NCBI GenBank assembly: GCA_016934645.1
Contig: JAFGSL010000577.1
Span: 1 to 8,666, forward strand
Source of the DNA: Anaerolineae bacterium
Lineage (GTDB): Bacteria; Chloroflexota; Anaerolineae; B4-G1; SLSP01
Direction of reading: 5' to 3'
Length of the DNA stretch: 8,666 nucleotides
Position 1 is the first letter of the stretch; every line of letters begins with the position of its first letter. The notes beneath the pieces are model-generated. The model saw only the letters and a program-made list of their open reading frames with translations. It made no database searches and had not been told where the DNA came from. The position numbers and the translations under genes are program-made. Shown here piece by piece: positions 1 through 4,590 of the stretch.

Positions 1-19
1 CTCTCAAGCCTAATGCTGT

Positions 20-70
20 TGACTCAAAATGCAAGAGTCAGGTAGCTCAATAACTAATCAGACAGTTATT
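20..70. repeat. Two small dyads downstream of the redox operon
   Basis: The gene-free left edge holds two inverted repeats. The first is TGACTC (20-25) facing GAGTCA (35-40). The second is AATAACT (49-55) facing AGTTATT (64-70), with an 8-bp spacer. No T-run follows either on the minus strand, so neither is a convincing intrinsic terminator. The second uses the same heptamers as the dyad at 944-961 upstream of the same operon. Nothing else is recognisable between 1 and 99. Confidence 0.35.
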
Positions 71-99
71 TAATTCTCAATCCTAAAGTCACGTGCTCG

Positions 100-630
100 C
101 TAGGCAAAGCGCTCGAAGCGATCCTTATCCGCCTTGCAGATAGGGCATTTGAGCGGCGGCTGCGGGCGCGCGCAGAGATAGCCGCAGACCTTGCAGCGCC
201 ACACCGGGATGCCGCTGTGGGTGAAGCCGACTAGGGTGCTTGCACCCTCTTCCTCGTCATGCTCGTGTTCTTCGACTTGAGCGGTCGGCCCGCCGGGCGG
301 GCGCCGTTCCTGAACCGGCTCCAATTCCTGCTCACCATCGCGGATCGCGTCCGAGACATAGAGAGCGCAGAAGCACGCGCCGTATTCATCGAGATCGGGA
401 TCGCGGTAGTCACACGGGCAGATGATATCGAGGTCTTTCTCGCGGACGCCATCCGCCAGCCGGCAGGGACAGGCCCAGTACCCGTAGCGTGCCTCGTTGA
501 TGAGCAGACTCTCCACAAGGCCCAATGTGAACGATTTGTCGGGGTTGAGGTTGTAGCCCCCGGCCCGCGCGTCCCGATCCAGCCGCTGGTACAGCTTCTC
601 TATCTGTTCTGGCGTAATGCTTTCGCTCAT
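100..630 (-). CDS. Ferredoxin:disulfide (thioredoxin) reductase catalytic domain with C-terminal rubredoxin domain
   Basis: A 176-residue soluble protein of two domains. Residues about 1-100 are an FTR catalytic-chain domain with three Cys pairs: CPC at 54-56, CPC at 71-73 and CFC at 86-88. In characterised FTRs four of these ligate a [4Fe-4S] cluster and two form the redox-active disulfide. Residues about 143-174 are a rubredoxin-like domain, with CKVCG at 146-150 and CPIC at 162-165, expected to bind one iron. A linker rich in Glu and Pro joins them. The same architecture is known for the ferredoxin:disulfide reductase of Methanosarcina acetivorans. The inferred role is transfer of electrons from ferredoxin to a thiol carrier. 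The start codon overlaps the stop of the upstream glutaredoxin gene (ATGA), so the two are probably co-translated and partners. Two departures from the plant motif CPC-X16-CPC-X8-CHC are the X14 and X12 spacings and Phe87 where plants have His. Confidence 0.9.
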   Translation of the reverse strand: MSESITPEQIEKLYQRLDRDARAGGYNLNPDKSFTLGLVESLLINEARYGYWACPCRLADGVREKDLDIICPCDYRDPDLDEYGACFCALYVSDAIRDGEQELEPVQERRPPGGPTAQVEEHEHDEEEGASTLVGFTHSGIPVWRCKVCGYLCARPQPPLKCPICKADKDRFERFA

Positions 631-917
631 AATCCCAGTACCTGCTTTAGTTCATCGGTTTTGAAGCCGACGACGCATTGCGCGCCATCGATGACGATGG
701 TGGGGAAGGAGACACGTGGGTTCCACTCCCGGATCTCATCTTTCACCGCTTCGCGCTCGTCGCCCTCCAAAAGATCGACGTAGACAAAGTCGAAGGTGAC
801 ACTTTCGTCTTCAAGGAATTGCCGGGTTTTTCGGCACCAAATACACGTTGAAAGCCCGTAGAACTTGATCTGATGTTCCTGATGGGCGCCGGTTACACTT
901 CCTTTTGGTTCTGCCAT
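627..917 (-). CDS. Glutaredoxin-like thiol carrier (CIWC active site)
   Basis: A 96-residue thioredoxin-fold protein. The redox motif C25-I-W-C28 follows the first strand, the cis-proline is P72 in VSFPTIVI, and residues 79-85 (AQCVVGF) stand where glutaredoxins have their CxxGF/GG turn. An extra cysteine, C81, lies there. The short polar N-terminus has no signal peptide, so it is cytosolic. The ATG at 917 is supported by AAGGAGT about six bases upstream. It is the first gene of the operon and overlaps the FTR-rubredoxin gene by 4 bp. I infer that it is reduced by that enzyme and serves as its dithiol substrate, in the manner of NrdH or thioredoxin rather than a glutathione-dependent glutaredoxin. 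Its cellular target cannot be told from the sequence. Confidence 0.88.
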   Translation of the reverse strand: MAEPKGSVTGAHQEHQIKFYGLSTCIWCRKTRQFLEDESVTFDFVYVDLLEGDEREAVKDEIREWNPRVSFPTIVIDGAQCVVGFKTDELKQVLGL

Positions 918-943
918 GATGGTACTCCTTTTGTACGATATTG

Positions 944-961
944 AATAACTTTATAGTTATT
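944..961. promoter_or_regulatory. Operator-like dyad at the redox operon start site
   Basis: AATAACT (944-950) and AGTTATT (955-961) are perfect inverted heptamers separated by TTAT. The element overlaps the downstream part of the proposed -10 box and the start site, where a repressor would act. It could also be a 5'-end hairpin in the mRNA. The same heptamer pair recurs downstream of the operon at 49-70. No regulator can be named. Confidence 0.35.
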
Positions 962-987
962 TTACACTATATGACGTAAAACGTAAA
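959..987 (-). promoter_or_regulatory. Putative promoter of the glutaredoxin-FTR operon
   Basis: Reading the minus strand, TTTACG (987-982) is followed after exactly 17 bp by TAAAAT (964-959), a fair sigma-70-type match (4/6 and 5/6). Transcription would begin near 952, about 35 bases before the ATG at 917. The dyad at 944-961 covers the end of the -10 box and the predicted start. The region is A+T-rich, so chance matches are easy and the call is tentative. Confidence 0.4.
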
Positions 988-994
988 GTACAAA

Positions 995-1047
995 CGTAAT
1001 GCGTGATGCGTGATACGTGATGACTCTCTCACGTGTCACATATTACG
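995..1047. repeat. Short-word repeat and imperfect hairpin after the fusion gene
   Basis: From 995 to 1023 the word CGTGATG and close variants recur back to back (GCGTGAT, GCGTGAT, ACGTGAT). The stretch TCACGTG…ATTACG at 1029-1047 is an imperfect inverted copy and includes the stop codon of the oxidoreductase-hydrolase gene. The pair could fold into a hairpin acting as a terminator or 3' mRNA end for that gene. There is no clean T-run, so termination is an inference. Confidence 0.4.
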
Positions 1048-2917
1048 ATAGCAAAAACCTTTTCACTACCGCCATATAGGCCTGGAATGCTTCGCGGCGG
1101 ATGTTGTGACCCACGCCGGGAATGTGGGCGACTTGGATATACGGGTTGATCTGCGTGGCTTCTGTCGCCATGGCTTTGGTCACGATGGCGCCTTTGTCCA
1201 CGTCCGCCGTGATGAGCAGCGCGGGGCATTGGAACTTCTGCGCAATATCGCGCCAGGGACCACGCACCTTCGCATAGATGTTGACGATGTTCGGATTGAC
1301 TTGCTGCTTGGCGATGGCCCAGTTGCCGCGTTCTTCCTCCGACCACAGAGGGCTATTCTGGCGGTTTTCGGCGATCAAGGCCTCGCGCGAGAGTTTGGCT
1401 CGGTTGATGATTTCAGTGCGGCGCTCGGTGACGTTCGCTCTACGGTCCGCATCTGTCATTGTCTGTTGCGGAGCGTCATCCTCGAACCAGGCTGGATCTT
1501 CAAGCAGGACCTTGCTGATCAACTCGGGATATGTGGCGGCGACTGTGCCCACGGTGGCTCCACCCATCGAGTGGCCGAGGATGGCCGGTTTCTCCAGACC
1601 GAGTGCCTGGATGAGGGCGGCGACGTCGGCGGCGCGGTCCGCGTTGGTGTAGCCGCTCTTTGGCGCGTCGGAGAGGCCATGCCCGCGCGCGTCGACCATA
1701 ATCACATCGAAGTCGTTCTCCAGCGCGCGCGCCACAGGCGTCCAGCACAGACCATTATCGGTGACGCCGTGACAGAGTACGAGGGTGGGCTTCGTCCCGT
1801 CGCCGGTGCGCCAGTAGTGCTGACGGATGCTGTTGGCTTCGACGAAACCGTCGTACCAGGTGGTCATGTCGCCATTGTTCAGCATCGACACCAACGGAGA
1901 ATCTTCGATGTCGAGCGGAAGGTCCACCCGGGCGCGGCGGCGGCTGGACTCGTAGGTGGCGAAGATCAACTCCGTGGCTTGTAGTGCCCGGTGTCCTAAA
2001 AGTTCAGGCGCGCGTCCGGCGTTGAGCGCATCGATCAGGTCAAGCACGGCTTGTACGTGCAGGTCGTCGCCGTGCAGGCCCCCGTCCACGGCGATGGTAT
2101 GCCACACGCCGCTGGTTGCGGCGTTGCGCAGGCGCACCTGCACGTCCTTATCCACACCGACTTCGATGATTCCATCGCTGCCGATAAGGCGCTGCGCACA
2201 ACCGGTGCTCTGAACGTTCTTCGTCCCATAGCCCGTGACCATCATTCCCATCACGCCGTTCTGCCACTTGAACGTGCTGAGGCCCTGGCCTTCGAGCGGT
2301 GCGCCGAAGATCGGATGTCCACCGCGCGCATCGATTTGCCCGATGACCCACTCGACTGGCGTTTCGTCGTTGTACATAAACATCATGTCGAACCAGTGTG
2401 TGCCCCAGTCGTAGAGGTTGGAGGTGAATGCTTCGACGCGCTCCAACGCGCCAATCGCGCCACTGTCGAGCAGTTCCTTGGCCTTGCGGAATGGTGCGCC
2501 GAAGCGCCGCATATGGTTGAAGGTAAGGAGGACGTTGTGCGCGTCGCACACTTCGACCATACGCCTGGCTTCGCCGAAGGTGAGCGCCATTGGCTTTTCG
2601 CAGTGGATCGCTTTCACACCTGCCTCAGCCGCCTTAACCGTCATCTCGGCGTGCAAGTGTGGCCACAGGCAGATGCTGACGATGTCTAGTTCTTCGTTGG
2701 CGAACATCGCGTCCGCGCTCAGATAGCCGTGCGGGATGGTGTGTTCGGCGCAGAAGGCGTCCAGGTTTTCCTGGCTGATGTCCGCCGCGGCGACGATCTC
2801 CGCGTCGGGCGTGGCTTCGTAGCCCTTCGCGTGCAGATGCGCCATCCCGAAGCCCGTCGCGCCCGCCGACTTCCACGGGCGTCCACAACCGACGATACCG
2901 ACTTTGTATTTTGACAT
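1043..2917 (-). CDS. Fusion protein: Gfo/Idh/MocA oxidoreductase + alpha/beta hydrolase
   Basis: One uninterrupted 624-residue frame with two enzymes. Residues 1-350 are a Gfo/Idh/MocA NAD(P)-dependent dehydrogenase: an N-terminal Rossmann strand-turn with VGIVGCG at 6-12, the family EKP motif at 107-109 (Lys108 the usual catalytic lysine), and THWFD at 173-177 in the substrate domain. Residues 351-624 are an alpha/beta hydrolase: oxyanion HG at 383-384, DARGHGLSD at 409-417, nucleophile elbow GHSMGG at 448-453 (Ser450), a probable acid at Asp572 or Asp574, and His604 in GVGHN. The triad looks complete. Each part has about the normal length for a stand-alone protein, the linker (336-350) is very short, and the hydrolase part begins with Met351, as if two adjacent genes had merged by loss of a stop. 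The ATG at 2917 has AAAGGAT eight bases upstream. Substrates are unknown; a sugar or cyclitol derivative is typical of the first family. No signal peptide or membrane segment is seen. Confidence 0.88.
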   Translation of the reverse strand: MSKYKVGIVGCGRPWKSAGATGFGMAHLHAKGYEATPDAEIVAAADISQENLDAFCAEHTIPHGYLSADAMFANEELDIVSICLWPHLHAEMTVKAAEAGVKAIHCEKPMALTFGEARRMVEVCDAHNVLLTFNHMRRFGAPFRKAKELLDSGAIGALERVEAFTSNLYDWGTHWFDMMFMYNDETPVEWVIGQIDARGGHPIFGAPLEGQGLSTFKWQNGVMGMMVTGYGTKNVQSTGCAQRLIGSDGIIEVGVDKDVQVRLRNAATSGVWHTIAVDGGLHGDDLHVQAVLDLIDALNAGRAPELLGHRALQATELIFATYESSRRRARVDLPLDIEDSPLVSMLNNGDMTTWYDGFVEANSIRQHYWRTGDGTKPTLVLCHGVTDNGLCWTPVARALENDFDVIMVDARGHGLSDAPKSGYTNADRAADVAALIQALGLEKPAILGHSMGGATVGTVAATYPELISKVLLEDPAWFEDDAPQQTMTDADRRANVTERRTEIINRAKLSREALIAENRQNSPLWSEEERGNWAIAKQQVNPNIVNIYAKVRGPWRDIAQKFQCPALLITADVDKGAIVTKAMATEATQINPYIQVAHIPGVGHNIRREAFQAYMAVVKRFLLS

Positions 2918-2944
2918 AAGTGAGATCCTTTGAGAGAATGTTAT

Positions 2945-2970
2945 GGGTTGAAGGTTGCAAGTTAAGGTTT
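2945..2970. repeat. 8-bp-period short-word repeat between vapC and the fusion gene
   Basis: GTTGAAG (2947-2953), GTTGCAAG (2954-2961) and TTAAGGTT (2962-2969) form a degenerate run with a period near eight bases, just past the vapC stop codon. It resembles in style the short-word run at 995-1023. The 57-bp gap otherwise holds only the ribosome binding site of the fusion gene; no good promoter was found, so read-through from vapBC is possible. Confidence 0.35.
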
Positions 2971-2974
2971 CGAT

Positions 2975-3370
2975 TTACTGAGTATCACGTGGATAAGGTG
3001 TAAGTGCGGTCGGCGTTGGATAGTGTCTGGCGTTGAAGGTCGCCAGACGGAGGTTATTGTTTACGGCAGTCGCTGCGACGAGCGCGTCAGCGAGGCTGGT
3101 GCCGTGCGATTTTGCATAGGTTCTGCGATAGTGACCTCCAAGCCTTGCTGCAGCGTCGTCCACCGGCAGAATATCGAAGGTTTGCAGGAAACACTCGATC
3201 GCTTCTTGTTCAGTTTCGTCGCGTACGCCAGCCAGAACCTCTGCGACGCAGATAACGGAAATCGCTGGACGTCTCTCCAGCGACTCCAGAAAAACAATTG
3301 CTTGCTCTGACCCACGCAAATATTCGATTAGCACATCCGTGTCAACCAGCAGTTGTTGGGATTCGGTCAT
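2975..3370 (-). CDS. vapC: VapC-type PIN-domain toxin ribonuclease
   Basis: A 131-residue single PIN domain, normal for VapC. The Mg-binding acidic positions are present: Asp10 with Asp12 in VDTDVLI, Glu44 in VAEVLAG and Asp95 in SLADALVAA. Asn113 in LATFNARHY occupies the fourth site, as is common in the family. VapC toxins cut RNA, usually tRNA or rRNA, and stop translation until held by the cognate antitoxin; the target here cannot be read from sequence. I place the start at the ATG at 3370, not at the in-frame ATG nine codons upstream inside the antitoxin gene, because GAGGA lies seven bases before 3370 and only two bases separate it from the antitoxin stop. The tight spacing indicates translational coupling. 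Confidence 0.9.
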   Translation of the reverse strand: MTESQQLLVDTDVLIEYLRGSEQAIVFLESLERRPAISVICVAEVLAGVRDETEQEAIECFLQTFDILPVDDAAARLGGHYRRTYAKSHGTSLADALVAATAVNNNLRLATFNARHYPTPTALTPYPRDTQ

Positions 3371-3372
3371 GC

Positions 3373-3612
3373 TTATTCCTCGAACTGGCGATCCCACTCA
3401 GCGCGCAAGTCTGCGGCACTGATATCGTCGCGGTCTGCCCAGATGCCACGGGCTTCGCGGAGCATTTGCACCCGATGGGCCTGGTGATGCTTGACGATAT
3501 ATTGATCAATGGCTTCCCGGATCACCTCGCTCTGCGTTGTCTCTCGCAAGCTCGCGATGGCGCGCAGAGCCTTTTGCTCTTCTTCTGTCAGGTAGATTTG
3601 TGTTCTGTTCAT
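3373..3612 (-). CDS. vapB: Ribbon-helix-helix antitoxin of the VapBC pair
   Basis: A 79-residue protein. Residues 1-42 form a ribbon-helix-helix DNA-binding unit: the strand MNRTQIYL, then two helices around EEQKALRAIA and TQSEVIREAIDQYI. The acidic C-terminal part (about 50-79, with GIWADRDD and AEWDRQ) is the usual toxin-binding tail. The start at 3612 is chosen because AGGAGG sits about eight bases upstream; the longer in-frame reading from 3654 would run through the operator and promoter. The protein should neutralise the PIN toxin and repress its own operon through the 13-bp repeats just upstream. Confidence 0.9.
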   Translation of the reverse strand: MNRTQIYLTEEEQKALRAIASLRETTQSEVIREAIDQYIVKHHQAHRVQMLREARGIWADRDDISAADLRAEWDRQFEE

Positions 3613-3630
3613 CGTGGTGTGCCTCCTGCT

Positions 3631-3656
3631 TATGTATACATCGTTATTATACATCG
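3631..3656 (-). promoter_or_regulatory. Tandem 13-bp operator-like repeats of vapBC
   Basis: On the minus strand, CGATGTATAATAA (3656-3644) is followed directly by CGATGTATACATA (3643-3631); the first nine bases are identical. The second unit contains the perfect palindrome ATGTATACAT. The first unit contains the -10 box, so a ribbon-helix-helix dimer on each repeat would block RNA polymerase. This is the expected arrangement for antitoxin autorepression; binding itself is inferred. Confidence 0.6.
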
Positions 3657-3674
3657 AAAAGAAGGGAGCGTCAA
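3646..3674 (-). promoter_or_regulatory. Near-consensus sigma-70 promoter of vapBC
   Basis: TTGACG (3674-3669) and a perfect TATAAT (3651-3646) are separated by exactly 17 bp on the minus strand. Initiation near 3639 would leave a leader of about 27 bases that includes the AGGAGG ribosome binding site of the antitoxin. The -10 box lies within the first 13-bp operator repeat. Confidence 0.75.
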
Positions 3675-3779
3675 TTATATTAACTGAAGTGTCCTAAAAT
3701 ATCAGCCAAACAGTCACAGCTACACAGACAGCCATAGTTCCTATGACGATACTATAATACCTAGGATGGCTACGTTTCG

Positions 3780-3820
3780 GACTAAACGACTACCGGCTGA
3801 AAGCCGGTAGTCGTTTAGTC
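3780..3820. terminator. Perfect 19-bp-arm hairpin at the mazF end
   Basis: GACTAAACGACTACCGGCT at 3780-3798 and its exact reverse complement at 3802-3820 flank a GAA triplet. The mazF stop codon (3817-3815) lies inside the right-hand arm. Position suggests a terminator separating mazEF from the vapBC promoter. Against a textbook terminator, there is no T-run on either side. The perfection of the arms would also fit a small mobile repeat (REP or MITE-like). The rest of the gap, 3675-3779, holds only a short dyad, CATAG/CTATG at 3733-3745, of no clear meaning. Confidence 0.55.
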
Positions 3821-4162
3821 ACTCAAAAGCGTGTGGAGTTTGCGAAGGATTTCTTGTATTGTCTCTGACGGTAGCGTACACATCAGTTCTGCATTTCTTG
3901 CACGCCAATCGAGGTTCTTTACTTGGTCAGCTAAAATCGCGCCGGTGATCGGAAAGCCCTCAGGAATGGCGACTTCAAATGGATAGCCTTTCGCTCGGTT
4001 TGTTACAGGGCAAAGAATAGCTAGGCCAACTCTGTCATTGTAGGTTCGGGGTGATAACACTACGGTGGGGCGTCGCTCTGCCTGTTCATGTCCAGCTTGA
4101 GGATTCAAGGTGATCCAGACAACGTCACCGCGTCGCGGCACGTAAGATTCGAAAGTCACCAC
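3815..4162 (-). CDS. mazF: MazF-type endoribonuclease toxin
   Basis: A 115-residue MazF/PemK protein of normal length. It shows RRGDVVWI at 10-17, the HEQAERRP segment at 25-32 with the catalytic-type Arg31, and CPVTN at 51-55 with Thr54; these match the Arg and Thr of the E. coli MazF active site. MazF enzymes cut single-stranded RNA at short specific sequences; the recognition word is unknown here. The frame begins with two consecutive GTG codons (4162 and 4159) that overlap the mazE stop; AGGAA about eight bases before the first supports 4162. The overlap ties toxin synthesis to antitoxin translation. The toxin looks intact. Like mazE, it is visibly more A+T-rich than the genes outside the toxin-antitoxin block. 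Confidence 0.92.
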   Translation of the reverse strand: MVTFESYVPRRGDVVWITLNPQAGHEQAERRPTVVLSPRTYNDRVGLAILCPVTNRAKGYPFEVAIPEGFPITGAILADQVKNLDWRARNAELMCTLPSETIQEILRKLHTLLSD

Positions 4163-4398
4163 AGTTCATTTCCTACAAGTGGGCCAGTGTCTATTTCTCT
4201 GTGCAGATTCTCTTCGGTAATTTGTGCTAAAAGCTCGTCAAGATTGTATTCGGGTTCAGTAGTTCGAGCAACAACGAGTTTTCCATCAATGACGACGACT
4301 TCTACTGGAGAGTTATCATCCAGACCTATCTCGGCGGCAATGGGTTTTGGAATGCGCAGCGCCAGACTGTTGCCCCACATTTTTACTCGTGTTTCCAT
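4156..4398 (-). CDS. mazE: MazE-type antitoxin (SpoVT/AbrB-like fold)
   Basis: An 80-residue antitoxin. Residues 1-45 are the swapped-hairpin DNA-binding domain, with the family signature KMWGNSLALRIPKPIA at 6-21. The acidic tail (about 48-80, ending GNELW) is the usual segment that wraps MazF and masks its active site. The ATG at 4398 has AAAGGAGT five bases upstream. The gene overlaps mazF by 7 bp and is the first gene of the pair. It should repress the operon by binding the palindrome at 4414-4432, alone or with MazF. Confidence 0.92.
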   Translation of the reverse strand: METRVKMWGNSLALRIPKPIAAEIGLDDNSPVEVVVIDGKLVVARTTEPEYNLDELLAQITEENLHREIDTGPLVGNELW

Positions 4399-4413
4399 TG
4401 CAGACTCCTTTCT

Positions 4414-4432
4414 GTATATACAAAGAATATAC
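4414..4432 (-). promoter_or_regulatory. Palindromic operator of mazEF
   Basis: GTATATACAAAGAATATAC is a 19-bp element with GTATAT and ATATAC arms around seven bases. It contains the whole -10 box of the mazEF promoter and ends shortly before the mazE ribosome binding site, as expected for antitoxin autorepression. Binding is inferred. Confidence 0.55.
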
Positions 4433-4454
4433 GATGGATCAGTGAATTTGTCAA
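4426..4454 (-). promoter_or_regulatory. Near-consensus sigma-70 promoter of mazEF
   Basis: A perfect TTGACA (4454-4449) and TATATT (4431-4426) are separated by exactly 17 bp on the minus strand. Initiation near 4419 leaves a leader of about 20 bases before the ATG at 4398. The -10 box is embedded in the 19-bp palindrome. Confidence 0.72.
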
Positions 4455-4541
4455 TATTGGGTTTTTTGTCGCCCTCAGTCCGTCACCTGGATCATACCTG
4501 GGCAGGCTGAATGCCTTATCCTTTTCATCCTGCTGTAAGTG

Positions 4542-4550
4542 TGTTACAAT
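4542..4550 (+). promoter_or_regulatory. Candidate extended -10 for the helicase gene
   Basis: TGTTACAAT at 4542-4550 fits an extended -10 box (TGn followed by TACAAT). No good -35 lies 17 bp upstream. Initiation near 4557 would place the TTG at 4591 after a leader of about 34 bases. Another candidate -10, TATAGT, lies at 4555-4560. The ribosome binding site is AGAGG at 4581-4585. Confidence 0.3.
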
Positions 4551-4590
4551 TTAGTATAGTTTGATCAAGTTATTCAGAAGAGAGGTTATT

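Noticed and set aside
259..783. A 174-codon plus-strand frame across the glutaredoxin and FTR genes
   Set aside because: It is antisense to two well-identified overlapping genes and has no recognisable protein features.
1106..1984. A 292-codon open frame on the plus strand opposite the fusion gene
   Set aside because: It lies wholly antisense to a gene with clear motifs in both domains, shows no recognisable domain, and is the expected shadow of G+C-rich codon use on the other strand.
3371..3397. Longer N-terminus for the PIN toxin
   Set aside because: The upstream ATG lies within the antitoxin gene without a good ribosome binding site, while GAGGA precedes the ATG at 3370 and the PIN fold starts normally from there.
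3613..3654. Longer N-terminus for the VapB-type antitoxin
   Set aside because: The extra 14 codons would read through the -10 box, the operator repeats and the AGGAGG ribosome binding site; the site clearly serves the ATG at 3612.
3753..3758. A TATAAT hexamer in the gap between mazF and vapB, as a possible promoter
   Set aside because: No -35 element lies 16-18 bp upstream on either strand in a useful orientation, and no gene or recognisable small RNA follows.
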